64,000 nucleotides of DNA from Burkholderia sp. S171 (lineage in GTDB: Bacteria > Pseudomonadota > Gammaproteobacteria > Burkholderiales > Burkholderiaceae): positions 435,632 through 499,631 of the forward strand of contig NZ_LMUF01000030.1 in the NCBI RefSeq assembly GCF_009766085.1, in the 5' to 3' direction. Numbering within the stretch: position 1 is the first letter of the stretch; each line of letters opens with the position of its first letter. The notes under the pieces are model-generated. The model ran no database searches, had not been told where the DNA came from, and saw nothing but the letters and a program-made list of their open reading frames with translations. Positions 1-8,826 of this stretch are shown here, piece by piece. A program made the position numbers and the translations under genes.

Positions 1-433
1 GGCGCATTGATGCGGGGAAGCGGTTCGCGCCATCTCGCGGCTGCGTCACTCGACTTCCCTGCTGTCAAACGCGGCTTCCGGCCAGTTTCGGCTCGCCTCA
101 GCGGCCCACCTCAGCGACTATATCTAGCCTGTATTTCAGGCCCATATTTCGGCGGGTATGCCCCGCGTGGTCTGCTGGCCTGCCTTTCACATAACACGCC
201 AGCCGGTGGATTTATTCATCCGCGGCCACCGCATTCGACTGCGTACTTGTCCGGGCCACGCTGCTCAAACAAACAACTGAAACACCCGCAATACATGCAC
301 CAATCGAGCCAGAAACGGGCGCTGGCGTGTCCGACATCCCGCCGGCAGATAGATCCTGAGTGCGCCGGTGTTCAGACAAGCCGCCTGGGCCCTGTGGCCG
401 ATCGGCTCACCGATAGGCTTATTTACGCGGCAA
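1..433. other. Intergenic stretch downstream of yebC
   Basis: No convincing gene is seen. Open frames on both strands lack a ribosome-binding site and recognisable composition. The only structure noted is an imperfect hairpin at 397-418 with 9-base arms, one mismatch and a 4-base loop. It lies just past the yebC stop, so it could end yebC transcription. On the minus strand it is not followed by a T-run, which makes that weak. Confidence 0.5.
397..418 (-). terminator. Possible hairpin terminator after yebC
   Basis: Arms at 397-405 and 410-418 pair with one mismatch around a CTCA loop, 16 bases past the yebC stop. There is no clear T-run on the minus strand, so this may be only a 3'-end stabilising hairpin. 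Confidence 0.3.
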
Positions 434-1162
434 TCATTCTTCGTCGATGGCCGCGTTCGTGTACACCTCTTGCACGTCGTCCAGATTTTCCAGCGCGTCG
501 AGCAATTTCTGCATTTTCGCCGCTTCCTCGCCTGTGAACTCGACTTCGGACTGCGGTTTCATGATGACTTCCGCCACTTCGGCCTTGAAACCTGCGGCTT
601 GCAGCGCGTCTTTCACCTTCTGGAAGTCGTTGGCCGGGCAAACTACTTCAATGCTGCCGTCGTCATTGGTCACAACGTCGTCCGCACCGGCCTCGAGCGC
701 CGCTTCCATCAGCTTGTCTTCGGACGTGCCGGGAGCGAACAGGAACTGGCCGACGTGATCGAACATGAACGCCACCGAGCCGTCCGTGCCCATGTTGCCG
801 CCGAACTTCGAGAACGCGTGGCGGACTTCCGCAACGGTCCGGGTACGGTTGTCCGTCATGGTGTCCACGATGATCGCCGCGCCGCCAATACCGTAGCCTT
901 CGTAGCGAATTTCTTCATACGTCGCGCCGTCGACACCACCCACGCCGCGCTGGATCGCGCGGTTGATGTTGTCCTTGGGCATGTTGGCGTCGTAGGCTTT
1001 TTCGACGGAGAGCCGCAGGCGCGGGTTCGTGTCCATTTCTCCGCCGCCCATGCGGGCCGCGACCTGAATTTCCTTGATAAGACGCGTCCAGACCTTGCCA
1101 CGCTTGGCATCGGTCGCCGCTTTCTTATGCTTGATGTTGGCCCATTTTGAATGACCCGCCAT
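434..1162 (-). CDS. yebC: YebC/PmpR family regulatory protein
   Basis: This 242-residue protein belongs to the YebC/PmpR (TACO1-like) family. Members were long annotated as transcriptional regulators, and more recent work links some to translation through difficult codon runs. The N-terminus [14 protein letters not shown] is the family signature and fixes the start at 1162. A longer start 12 bases upstream is in frame, but GGAG sits 7 bases before the chosen ATG. Further recognisable blocks are [10 protein letters not shown] near residue 70 and a [14 protein letters not shown] block near residue 95. Full family length. It stands alone on the minus strand, with upp in the same direction 419 bases upstream, so they are probably separate transcripts. 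Confidence 0.95.
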   Translation of the reverse strand: MAGHSKWANIKHKKAATDAKRGKVWTRLIKEIQVAARMGGGEMDTNPRLRLSVEKAYDANMPKDNINRAIQRGVGGVDGATYEEIRYEGYGIGGAAIIVDTMTDNRTRTVAEVRHAFSKFGGNMGTDGSVAFMFDHVGQFLFAPGTSEDKLMEAALEAGADDVVTNDDGSIEVVCPANDFQKVKDALQAAGFKAEVAEVIMKPQSEVEFTGEEAAKMQKLLDALENLDDVQEVYTNAAIDEE

Positions 1163-1580
1163 ACCGTTCTCCATCGCGCGCGAGCTTCTCTCGCACGCCT
1201 GTGTGTCAATGATGCCGCCCTATCCCGAAAAGGCGCTTTTCGCCGGCCAGCATTTTATGTTCGCGCCGCATGGTCGCAGGGCTCAAATCGCAAGGCGCGG
1301 CGCACGCCCTGTTTTCGCGGTTCTGCGGGGCCGGGCCGGGTGCTGATAATCTGCAAACTCACGGTTCCGCGAACTCGAATCAACACATCCGCTCACAACC
1401 CGCTGCCGGCCTGATGACATCAGCCAATCCCGCCTGCTAATCCCGTCAGCCAACCCAATGCGCGAACCGCTTATTTGGCGGACCCGAATTTTATCATGGC
1501 GCGCCGCTTCGGCAGGCGTTGGCCTTGCTCCAGCGGCGCGCACGTCCTTTTATGTTCCCGTGCTGGCGCTTGGTTCAGTG
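1163..1580. other. Intergenic region between upp and yebC
   Basis: No gene is seen in these 418 bases. The region presumably holds the yebC promoter. A small perfect hairpin (CGAAAAG, GCG loop, CTTTTCG) lies near 1227-1243. Nothing else stands out. Confidence 0.5.
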
Positions 1581-2234
1581 CTAGTTCTTTGTTCCAAACA
1601 GCCGGTCGCCTGCATCGCCCAAGCCCGGCACGATATAGGCGTGCTCGTTCAAATGCGAGTCGAGCGAAGCCACGTACAGCTTCACGTCCGGGTGGGCGTC
1701 CGAAAAAACCTTTACGCCTTCAGGCGCCGCAACCAGTGCCACGAAGATAATGTTCTCACCGAGCACCTTGCGCCGTTTCATTACGTCCACGGCGTGCACC
1801 GCGGAATAGCCGGTTGCGAGCATGGGATCGCACAGGATGAACACGCGCTCTTCCAGATCGGGTGGCAGGCGCACGAGATATTCGACCGGCCGGTGGTCTT
1901 CCGCGCGATACACGCCGATATGGCCGACCCGCGCCGACGGAATCAGGTCCAGCAACCCGTCCGACATGCCGATACCGGCCCGCAGCACGGGCACGATAGC
2001 CAGCTTCTTGCCGGCGATCACAGGCGAGTCTATGGTCACCAGCGGGGTTTCGACACGCTTCGTGGTCAGCGGCAGGTTGCGCGTGATTTCATACCCCATC
2101 AGCAGCGTGATTTCGCGCAGCAACTCGCGAAACGTTCGTGTAGACGTGTCCTTGTCCCGCATGTGCGTCAGCTTGTGCTGAATCAGCGGGTGGCTGAGGA
2201 TGAAGAGATTGGGAAAGCGGCTGTCCTGTTTCAT
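1581..2234 (-). CDS. upp: Uracil phosphoribosyltransferase
   Basis: Cytoplasmic pyrimidine-salvage enzyme that makes UMP and pyrophosphate from uracil and PRPP. The 217-residue protein has the family blocks: [15 protein letters not shown] near residue 83, the PRPP-binding [13 protein letters not shown] near residue 134, and a uracil-recognition region near the C-terminus containing [17 protein letters not shown]. Length is close to the usual 208-216, with a few extra N-terminal residues. The start at 2234 has only a weak Shine-Dalgarno sequence, and a start near [15 protein letters not shown] is conceivable. It diverges from the SDR gene at 2554. Confidence 0.96.
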   Translation of the reverse strand: MKQDSRFPNLFILSHPLIQHKLTHMRDKDTSTRTFRELLREITLLMGYEITRNLPLTTKRVETPLVTIDSPVIAGKKLAIVPVLRAGIGMSDGLLDLIPSARVGHIGVYRAEDHRPVEYLVRLPPDLEERVFILCDPMLATGYSAVHAVDVMKRRKVLGENIIFVALVAAPEGVKVFSDAHPDVKLYVASLDSHLNEHAYIVPGLGDAGDRLFGTKN

Positions 2235-2553
2235 GGAATTCGCGCGGTTGCCGCGGCATTAAGTGTGGATTCGGGTGAATCGGGTGATTCGTTCGGTTCT
2301 GACGCCGCGTTGGTTTGCATGGCTGTGCTCAAGCAATGACGCCAGTTTACCCAAATTAGGCGCGCCTAAAGCGGAGATTACGGGCGATAGGCCGTCCGGC
2401 TTATTGCGCGGCCGACGTCCGATCCCTCATTCTTCTAGAATTGCATCACGCGGTCCGTGAATGGACGGCGAAACAGGATTCGGCACAAGACTTCATTACC
2501 CGGTTTTAATCGTTTCCACCGGTTTCAACGCGGGCAACCAGAAAGGGACAGCA
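2235..2553. other. Divergent intergenic region between upp and the SDR gene
   Basis: About 320 bases that must hold promoters for both directions. A perfect 14-base palindrome, TTAGGCGCGCCTAA, sits at 2356-2369 and could be an operator. No gene is seen; the frame upstream of the SDR start is open but lacks a better ribosome-binding site. Confidence 0.5.
2356..2369. promoter_or_regulatory. Perfect 14-base palindrome, possible operator
   Basis: TTAGGCGCGCCTAA is fully self-complementary and lies between divergent upp and the SDR-like gene. The function is inference only; no regulator gene is adjacent. Confidence 0.25.
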
Positions 2554-3333
2554 ATGGACATGGGAATCAAGGGGCGCACGGCGCTCGTGTGCGCGGCCAG
2601 CAAGGGTTTGGGGCGCGGTTGTGCCGAGGCGCTCGCGGCCGAGGGCGTGAACCTCGTGATCGTCGCGCGCACAGCGGGACCGCTTGAGACCACGGCCGAG
2701 CATCTGCGTGCAAGCTTTGGCGTGAATGTGACGGCGGTAGCGTGCGACATCACCACGGCCGAAGGCCACGCCGCGGCGCTGGCCGCGTGTCCTGCGCCGG
2801 ACATTCTCGTGAACAACGCCGGTGGGCCGCCGCCGGGTGATTTTCGGCAATTCTCGCGCGACGACTGGATCAAGGCGCTTGATTCGAACATGCTGACGCC
2901 GATCGAACTCATCAAACAGACGCTCGACGGCATGATCGAGCGTGGCTTTGGACGTATTGTGAATATCACGAGCTCGTCGGTGAAGGCGCCTATCGACGTG
3001 TTGGGTCTGTCGAACGGTGCGCGTTCAGGGTTGACTGGTTTTGTCGCGGGCTTGGCGCGCAAGGTCGCGGCGACCGGTGTCACGATCAACAACCTGCTGC
3101 CGGGTTCCTTCGATACCGACCGGCTCGTCACCACGTTCGAGGCAGACGCGAAGGCGAACAATATCTCGGTGGAAGAGGCCAAGAAGCGCCGCATGAACCG
3201 GCTGCCGGCGGGCCGCTTCGGTACGCCGGAGGAGTTCGGCCGAGCGTGCGCGTATTTGTGCAGCGTCCACGCCGGCTATATCACGGGGCAAAACCTGCTG
3301 ATCGACGGCGGTGCATATCCGGGCACGTATTGA
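2554..3333 (+). CDS. SDR-like oxidoreductase lacking the catalytic Tyr-Lys pair
   Basis: The 259-residue protein has a Rossmann fold of the short-chain dehydrogenase/reductase superfamily and resembles the FabG-like subgroup. The start at 2554 is chosen for the GAAAGGGA ribosome-binding site and because residues 1-20 then align with the SDR N-terminus. The cofactor loop reads AASKGLGRG rather than TGxxxGxG, and the NNAG motif is present (DILVNNAGG). Where SDRs carry YxxxK, this protein reads LSNGARSG, so both the catalytic tyrosine and lysine appear to be missing. A BKR-like subgroup with an imperfect catalytic tetrad is known, but its activity is unsettled. The substrate cannot be told. It starts a plus-strand run with mgsA and a quinone oxidoreductase. 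Confidence 0.85.
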   Translation: MDMGIKGRTALVCAASKGLGRGCAEALAAEGVNLVIVARTAGPLETTAEHLRASFGVNVTAVACDITTAEGHAAALAACPAPDILVNNAGGPPPGDFRQFSRDDWIKALDSNMLTPIELIKQTLDGMIERGFGRIVNITSSSVKAPIDVLGLSNGARSGLTGFVAGLARKVAATGVTINNLLPGSFDTDRLVTTFEADAKANNISVEEAKKRRMNRLPAGRFGTPEEFGRACAYLCSVHAGYITGQNLLIDGGAYPGTY

Positions 3334-3382
3334 ACGTTTTGATCGTCGAATCCTATAAAACATCACAACAGGGAGACATTAG

Positions 3383-3769
3383 ATGAACCCACGCGTCGCG
3401 CTGATTGCGCACGACATGAAGAAAGATGACATCGTGGCGCTGGCCGGCGAATTTGCGGCCACGCTGGCGCAGTGCCGGTTGGTGGCGACCGGCACGACCG
3501 GTGCGCGGATTGCGGCGGCCCATGGTTTGGAGGTCGAGCGCAAGCTCTCCGGACCGTTTGGCGGCGATCTGCAGATTGGCGCTGAACTGGCAGAGGGACG
3601 GGTCGACGTGGTGGTTTTCCTGCGCGACCCCATGACGCCGCAACCGCACGAGCCTGACATCAATGCGCTGGTGCGCGCGTGCGACGTCCACAACGTGGCG
3701 TGCGCGACGAATCTCGCGACAGCACGCATGATTCTTGATGATCTGAAGCTACGCCTGGATCGGGTTTAG
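3383..3769 (+). CDS. mgsA: Methylglyoxal synthase
   Basis: Converts dihydroxyacetone phosphate to methylglyoxal and phosphate, a bypass of lower glycolysis used when phosphorylated sugars build up. The 128-residue protein is slightly shorter than E. coli MgsA (152) but contains the family blocks: [11 protein letters not shown] at the N-terminus, TGTTGARI near residue 37, [12 protein letters not shown] near residue 56 and the [15 protein letters not shown] block near residue 82 with the active-site aspartate/histidine region. GGGAGA lies 7 bases before the ATG. It follows the SDR gene by 49 bases and precedes a quinone oxidoreductase by 60, so the three may be co-transcribed. Confidence 0.95.
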   Translation: MNPRVALIAHDMKKDDIVALAGEFAATLAQCRLVATGTTGARIAAAHGLEVERKLSGPFGGDLQIGAELAEGRVDVVVFLRDPMTPQPHEPDINALVRACDVHNVACATNLATARMILDDLKLRLDRV

Positions 3770-3829
3770 GCCGCGCTGAATAGTGACTGATGACTAGTAA
3801 CCGGCTGACGCCGGCAAAAGGAGACAAGG

Positions 3830-4804
3830 GTGACAAAGGCAATTCGATTCGATAAAACCGGTGGCCCGGAAGTGATGAAATGGGTCGACGTCGAAGTAGG
3901 CGAGCCGGGCAAGGGCGAGGTTCGCGTGAAACATCACGCGGTCGGCTTGAACTTCATCGACGTGTACTTTCGTACCGGGCTATATCCCATGCCGCTGCCC
4001 GGCGGACTTGGCATGGAAGCGGCGGGCGAAGTGACCGCGGTTGGTGAAGGCGTGACGAATTTCAAGGCGGGCGATCGGGTGGCTTACGCGTCGCGGCCGC
4101 CGGGCGCTTATGCGCAGGAACGGGTCATGTCGGCGCAGTATGTTGTGCTCCTCCCCGATGCAATCGCGTATGAGGATGCGGCGTCGGTTATGTTGCAGGG
4201 CCTGACCGCGCAATATCTGCTGCGACGGACGTATCGCGTGAAAGCCGGCGATACGATCCTGATCCACGCGGCGGCGGGCGGCGTCGGCATGCTCGCGTGC
4301 CAGTGGGCGAAGGCGCTCGGCGCGACGGTGATCGGTACGGTTGGATCGGACGAGAAGGCCGAACTCGCGAAGGCGCACGGCTGTGATCATCCGATTGTCT
4401 ATACCCGCGAGGATTTCACGAAGCGGGTGCGGGAGATCACGAACGGCGCGGGCGTGCCGGTGGTCTACGATTCGATCGGCAAGGATACCTACACGGCATC
4501 GCTCGACTGTCTTGCACCGTTGGGACTGTTCGTGAGTTTCGGCAATACATCGGGGCCGTTGCCACCCATCGATTCGTCCGAGTTCGCTGGGCGTGGTTCT
4601 CTGTATTTCACGCGGCCAACGTTGTTCAGCTATATCGCCAAACGCAGCGATCTCGAGGAGATGACGGGTGAACTGTTCAATGTGTTAAGCACAGGTCAGG
4701 TTAAGACGAGCGTGCGGCAGCGTTATCCGCTGGCCGACGCGGCAAAGGCGCACGAAGATCTGGAGGCGCGCCGTACCACAGGGTCGACAATTTTCCTGCC
4801 TTGA
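3830..4804 (+). CDS. Zeta-crystallin-like quinone oxidoreductase
   Basis: The 324-residue protein is a medium-chain dehydrogenase/reductase of the NADPH:quinone reductase (Qor) type, with an N-terminal GroES-like domain and a Rossmann domain. The block NFIDVYFRTGLYP near residue 44 and the nucleotide loop HAAAGGVGMLACQWAK near residue 146 are typical of Qor. No structural-zinc cysteine cluster is seen, as expected for this subgroup. The start is a GTG at 3830 preceded by AAAAGGAGAC. A role in reducing quinones or reactive carbonyls would fit its methylglyoxal-synthase neighbour, but that is inference. Confidence 0.92.
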   Translation: MTKAIRFDKTGGPEVMKWVDVEVGEPGKGEVRVKHHAVGLNFIDVYFRTGLYPMPLPGGLGMEAAGEVTAVGEGVTNFKAGDRVAYASRPPGAYAQERVMSAQYVVLLPDAIAYEDAASVMLQGLTAQYLLRRTYRVKAGDTILIHAAAGGVGMLACQWAKALGATVIGTVGSDEKAELAKAHGCDHPIVYTREDFTKRVREITNGAGVPVVYDSIGKDTYTASLDCLAPLGLFVSFGNTSGPLPPIDSSEFAGRGSLYFTRPTLFSYIAKRSDLEEMTGELFNVLSTGQVKTSVRQRYPLADAAKAHEDLEARRTTGSTIFLP

Positions 4805-5275
4805 TAAGAGCGTGAGTAAGAGCGTCAGAAATCGGAAGGGGCGGACGGGGCGGACGGGCCGGACGCGGCGTTCTTTTATGCCGCGCCGTCCATTGCGGTC
4901 ACGGCGAATGAAGGCGAATGAAAGTATTCAGCGGATAACTCGACGCAGGGGCTGTCTTGCGATCCGCATTATTCCAAGACCACCGCAACGAAGCCTCGCT
5001 GCGAAGGTCCCCGCAGCGCCATTTACACAATCTTTACGCCTGCATCCTGATCTTTGACCCGCCTTTTACGTCGGCGCGCTTAATGTTCGGGCCATCGTTC
5101 AATACTTGGGGGAAATACCCGGCAGCAAACCCAATGTCAGACGCGACGCCGGCGACGCGAAACCACATGAAACGAACCGGCTCGTCATACTGGGAAAGCC
5201 GCGTGTCAGTATGTTGATGTTGAAACGAAGAAACCGAACCTCGCCTCGGATGCGATTGCTCCAAGAAGTTAAAAA
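4805..5275. other. Gene-poor gap upstream of kdpD
   Basis: In most proteobacteria the kdpFABC genes sit directly upstream of kdpD. Here there are only 471 bases with no kdp structural gene. Open frames in the gap lack ribosome-binding sites and family features. A possible KdpE-type direct repeat lies at 5022-5038. The gap could be the scar left by loss or relocation of the transporter genes. Confidence 0.5.
5022..5038 (+). promoter_or_regulatory. Possible KdpE-type direct repeat
   Basis: TTTACA and TTTACG are separated by 5 bases, giving an 11-base repeat spacing. This resembles the TTTAYA-type half-sites described for KdpE upstream of kdpFABC in E. coli. It is 238 bases upstream of kdpD. 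Assignment is by eye only. Confidence 0.3.
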
Positions 5276-8131
5276 ATGAACCGCCCAAACCCAGACGAGC
5301 TGCTCGGAAAACTGCAAAGAGAGGAAGAGAAGCGTCATCGCGGACGGCTGAAGATATTCTTTGGCGCATCGGCGGGAGTGGGCAAGACCTACGCCATGCT
5401 GCTTGCGGCGCGGGGCAGGAAGCAGCAAGGCGACGACGTAGTCATCGGCATAGTGGAAACGCATGGCAGAAGCGAAACGGCCGCGTTACTGGCGGACCTC
5501 GAACAACTGCCGTTGGCGAACATGCTATATCGCGGCCATGCGCTCCAGGAGTTCGATCTCGACGCAGCGCTTCAGCGCCACCCGCAGCTTGTGCTTGTCG
5601 ATGAACTTGCTCATTCGAATGTCCCCGGCGCGCGTCATCTGAAGCGCTGGCAAGACGTACATGAACTGCTGGACGCGGGTATTGACGTCTACACCACGGT
5701 CAATGTCCAGCATCTGGAAAGCCTGAACGACATTGTTGGCCAGATCACGCAGATCCGCGTGTTCGAGACGGTTCCGGATCGCGTGCTGGATCAAGCCGAT
5801 GAGGTCACGCTGGTCGATCTTCCGCCCGAGGAGCTGCTGGAACGGCTGCGCCACGGCAAGGTCTACATGCCGCAGCAGGCGGAACACGCAGTCCGCAATT
5901 TCTTTCGCAAGGGCAACCTGATTGCGTTGCGTGAACTGGCGCTGCGGCGCACGGCGGATCGTGTCGATGCCCAGATGCGCGAATATCGCGCGGATCGTTC
6001 TATCGACAGGATCTGGCAGGCGCGCGACCGGCTGGTGGTATGCATTGGGCCGGGACCGGAAGCGCCTACGCTCGCGCGCGCTGCGGCAAGGCTTGCGGCA
6101 AGCCTGCGCTCGGACTGGATCGCGGTCTATGTCGAAACACCGCGGTTGCAAAAGCTTTCCGATGCCCGTCGCGAACGCACCCTCGCCGCGCTCAAGCTCG
6201 CAGCTGAACTCGGCGCTGAGACGGTAACGCTAGCCGGTGACGATGCAGTCGCGACATTGATTGGGTATGCGCAGGCGCGCAACGCGTCGAAGCTGGTGGC
6301 GGGCGCATCGAAACATCGCGGTTCTGCACGATGGCTAAAACGGTCCTTTGGCGAGCGGCTGGCTGAACACGCGGGCGACCTCGATCTCACGCTGATTCGA
6401 GCGCGGGAAAGCGATCGAAGCGAAGCAAACGATTCTGAGGGCAGAAGCGGATCGTCGTTGCAAGAGGAGAGGATCACCCCAGACTGGCACGACGCGTTGA
6501 GTGCCGCGCGCGAGCAACGCTCGGCGCCGCGGGGCTACGCGTACGCCATCGCGATCTGTGCGGTCATCACGCTGCTCGCGAGCCAGATCCGCGATCATTT
6601 CGATCTCACGAACCTCGTGATGTTTTATCTGATCGGCGTGATTTACGCGGCGGCGCGGATTGGCCGCGGGCCGGGCGTGCTGTTGTCGTTCCTGAGCGTT
6701 GCGGCCTTCGACTTCTTCTTCGTGCCGCCGCGCATGTCGCTGTCCGTCTCCGATACCCAATACCTGCTGACCTTTGCCGGCATGCTGCTGACGTCGCTGG
6801 TGATCAGTCACCTCACATCGAGCTTGCGACGCGAGGCGCGCGTGGCGTCCAAGCGTGAGCGGCGTACGGGCGCGATGTATGCAATGGCTGGCGAACTCGG
6901 CGCGGCGCTTGGCGTCGAGCAGATCGTGGGTATCGGAATGCGGCATGTGAGCGAAGTATTCCGCGCGAAAGTCGCGATGCTCCTGCCCGATTCCACCGAC
7001 AAAGTCCGCCAGAAACTTGATCCAACGGATACGTCCGCGGCTGCGTTGCTGCTTGATGCAAGCGCGCTGGATCTCGATGTTGGCCAATGGGTCTACGACC
7101 AGCAGAAGCCGGCCGGTCACGGCACGGACACGCTGCCTGCCGCGGCCGCGCTTTATCTGCCGCTCAAGGCGCCGATGCGTACGCGCGGCGTGCTTGCGGT
7201 GCTCACGCGCAACGCCGGCGAACTCGATGTCCCCGAACAAAAGCGCATGCTCGACGCATTCGCCGCGCAAATCGCGCTGGCGCTCGAACGGGTGCATTAC
7301 GTCGAGATTGCACGCGACGCGCTGGTGAGCATGGAGTCCGAGCGCCTGCGCAATTCGCTGCTGTCCGCTATCTCGCACGATTTGCGCACGCCGCTCACGA
7401 CCATCGTGGGTTTTGCATCCATGCTCGCAGAAACGCATGGTGACACTCGCTCACCGGCCAATGCCGAATTGATCGCGGCGATCCACGATGAATCGCTGCG
7501 CATGACCAGCATTGTCACGAACTTGCTGGACATGGCGCGCTTGCAGGCAGGCGGTCTGCGGCTGAACCGGCAATGGTCGCTGCTTGAAGAGACGGTCGGC
7601 GCGGCGTTGCGGGCATGTCGACGGGTATTGACTGGTCGCCCGGTCGAGGTGCGTCTGCCCGTCGATCTGCCGTTCCTGCAACTCGATGCCGTGCTGATGG
7701 AGCGCCTCTTCTCGAACCTGCTAGAGAACGCCGCGAAATATACGCCTTCCCGCTCGAAACTCGTCATTGGCGCGGAGCGTGTGGACGTGGATGGCAAGCC
7801 GTTCGTGCGTGTCTATATCGATGACAAAGGGCCGGGTTTGCCCGCGAACATGGAAGACCGCGTGTTCGAGAAATTTACGCGTGGCGAGAAGGAATCGGCG
7901 AAGCCAGGCATTGGGCTCGGGCTCTCGATTTGCCGCGCGATCGTGCAGGCGCACGGCGGTACAATCGGCGCGAATAACCGGCTGGACGGAAGTCTTCCGG
8001 ACCCGCAGGTCCAGGGCGCGCGCTTCTGGTTCACCTTGCCCGTGGATGCAGCACCGCCTGTGCCCAGTTTCTCCGACGAAGCCGAACAGGACTTCGTCGA
8101 TTTCCCCCCGTCGAACCCCAAAGCCCCATGA
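5276..8131 (+). CDS. kdpD: KdpD sensor histidine kinase
   Basis: Inner-membrane sensor kinase for potassium limitation and turgor. The 951-residue protein has the full KdpD architecture: a cytoplasmic N-terminal KdpD domain with Walker A GASAGVGKT at residues 30-38, a UspA-like domain near 245-370, a DUF4118 segment of four membrane helices near 420-520, a GAF region near 540-675, HisKA with the phosphorylated histidine at 701 (AISHDLRTPLTTI), and a HATPase with GxG boxes. It is slightly longer than E. coli KdpD (894). It overlaps kdpE by 4 bases. The kdpFABC genes that normally precede it are absent here. The ribosome-binding site is weak (AAGAAG). Confidence 0.96.
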   Translation: MNRPNPDELLGKLQREEEKRHRGRLKIFFGASAGVGKTYAMLLAARGRKQQGDDVVIGIVETHGRSETAALLADLEQLPLANMLYRGHALQEFDLDAALQRHPQLVLVDELAHSNVPGARHLKRWQDVHELLDAGIDVYTTVNVQHLESLNDIVGQITQIRVFETVPDRVLDQADEVTLVDLPPEELLERLRHGKVYMPQQAEHAVRNFFRKGNLIALRELALRRTADRVDAQMREYRADRSIDRIWQARDRLVVCIGPGPEAPTLARAAARLAASLRSDWIAVYVETPRLQKLSDARRERTLAALKLAAELGAETVTLAGDDAVATLIGYAQARNASKLVAGASKHRGSARWLKRSFGERLAEHAGDLDLTLIRARESDRSEANDSEGRSGSSLQEERITPDWHDALSAAREQRSAPRGYAYAIAICAVITLLASQIRDHFDLTNLVMFYLIGVIYAAARIGRGPGVLLSFLSVAAFDFFFVPPRMSLSVSDTQYLLTFAGMLLTSLVISHLTSSLRREARVASKRERRTGAMYAMAGELGAALGVEQIVGIGMRHVSEVFRAKVAMLLPDSTDKVRQKLDPTDTSAAALLLDASALDLDVGQWVYDQQKPAGHGTDTLPAAAALYLPLKAPMRTRGVLAVLTRNAGELDVPEQKRMLDAFAAQIALALERVHYVEIARDALVSMESERLRNSLLSAISHDLRTPLTTIVGFASMLAETHGDTRSPANAELIAAIHDESLRMTSIVTNLLDMARLQAGGLRLNRQWSLLEETVGAALRACRRVLTGRPVEVRLPVDLPFLQLDAVLMERLFSNLLENAAKYTPSRSKLVIGAERVDVDGKPFVRVYIDDKGPGLPANMEDRVFEKFTRGEKESAKPGIGLGLSICRAIVQAHGGTIGANNRLDGSLPDPQVQGARFWFTLPVDAAPPVPSFSDEAEQDFVDFPPSNPKAP

Positions 8132-8826
8132 GCGAACCTAACCTCACCGTTGTGTTGATCGAGGACGAAAAGCAGATTCGCCGCTTTGTGCGCGCGTCGC
8201 TCGAGGCCGAGGGCATTACCGTGCACGAGGCGGAAACGGGCAAGCAAGGGCTCGTGGAGGCGGCAACGCGCAAGCCGGATCTCGTGATTGTCGATCTCGG
8301 TCTGCCCGATACCGACGGTCTCGATGTGATCCGCGAACTGCGAAGCTGGACCGAATTGCCGGTAATCGTGTTGTCGGCGCGTACGCAGGAAGAGGCGAAG
8401 GTCGCGGCACTCGATGCGGGCGCCGACGATTACCTGACCAAGCCGTTTGGGGTATCGGAACTGATGGCGCGGATTCGCGCGCATTTGCGGCGTCGCAATC
8501 AGGCGGCGTCGAGTGAATCGCCCTTGGTGAAATTCGGCGAGGTCGTCATTGATCTCGGTCTGCGGCAGGTCACGCGTGCGGGCGCGCCGGTGCATCTGAC
8601 GCCGATCGAATACCGGCTGCTCTCCACGTTGGTTCGGCACGCTGGCCGCGTGTTGACGCACCGCCAGTTACTGCGCGAAGTGTGGGGGCCGTCGCATGTG
8701 GAGAGCCACCACTACCTGCGCATTTATATGGCGCACCTGCGGCAAAAACTTGAACGCGACGCCGCACAGCCGGAGCATATTGTGACTGAAACCGGCGTGG
8801 GTTATCGGCTGATCGGGGCGGTCTGA
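8128..8826 (+). CDS. kdpE: KdpE response regulator
   Basis: OmpR-family response regulator and partner of KdpD, which in other bacteria activates kdpFABC. The 232-residue protein has a receiver domain with acidic pocket IEDE at residues 11-14, phospho-acceptor Asp56 (VIVDLGLPDTDG) and lysine in LTKPFG near 107. A C-terminal winged helix follows (LTPIEYRLLSTLVRHAGRV and the HYLRIYMAHLRQKLE region). It is translationally coupled to kdpD through an ATGA overlap. The last 25 bases overlap the convergent gene at 8802. Confidence 0.96.
   Translation: MSEPNLTVVLIEDEKQIRRFVRASLEAEGITVHEAETGKQGLVEAATRKPDLVIVDLGLPDTDGLDVIRELRSWTELPVIVLSARTQEEAKVAALDAGADDYLTKPFGVSELMARIRAHLRRRNQAASSESPLVKFGEVVIDLGLRQVTRAGAPVHLTPIEYRLLSTLVRHAGRVLTHRQLLREVWGPSHVESHHYLRIYMAHLRQKLERDAAQPEHIVTETGVGYRLIGAV

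Noticed and set aside
7..537. Long plus-strand frame at the window start
   Set aside because: Overlaps yebC and has odd composition (Arg/Pro/Ser-rich); no ribosome-binding site or family features.
368..1150. 260-residue plus-strand frame opposite yebC
   Set aside because: It is the reverse complement of a clear family gene; high GC content gives long shadow frames here.
4812..5217. Open frames in the gap before kdpD, considered as kdp remnants
   Set aside because: No KdpF, KdpA, KdpB or KdpC motif could be recognised and no ribosome-binding site is present.
6335..7438. Long minus-strand frame inside kdpD
   Set aside because: Opposite-strand shadow of an unambiguous KdpD coding region.
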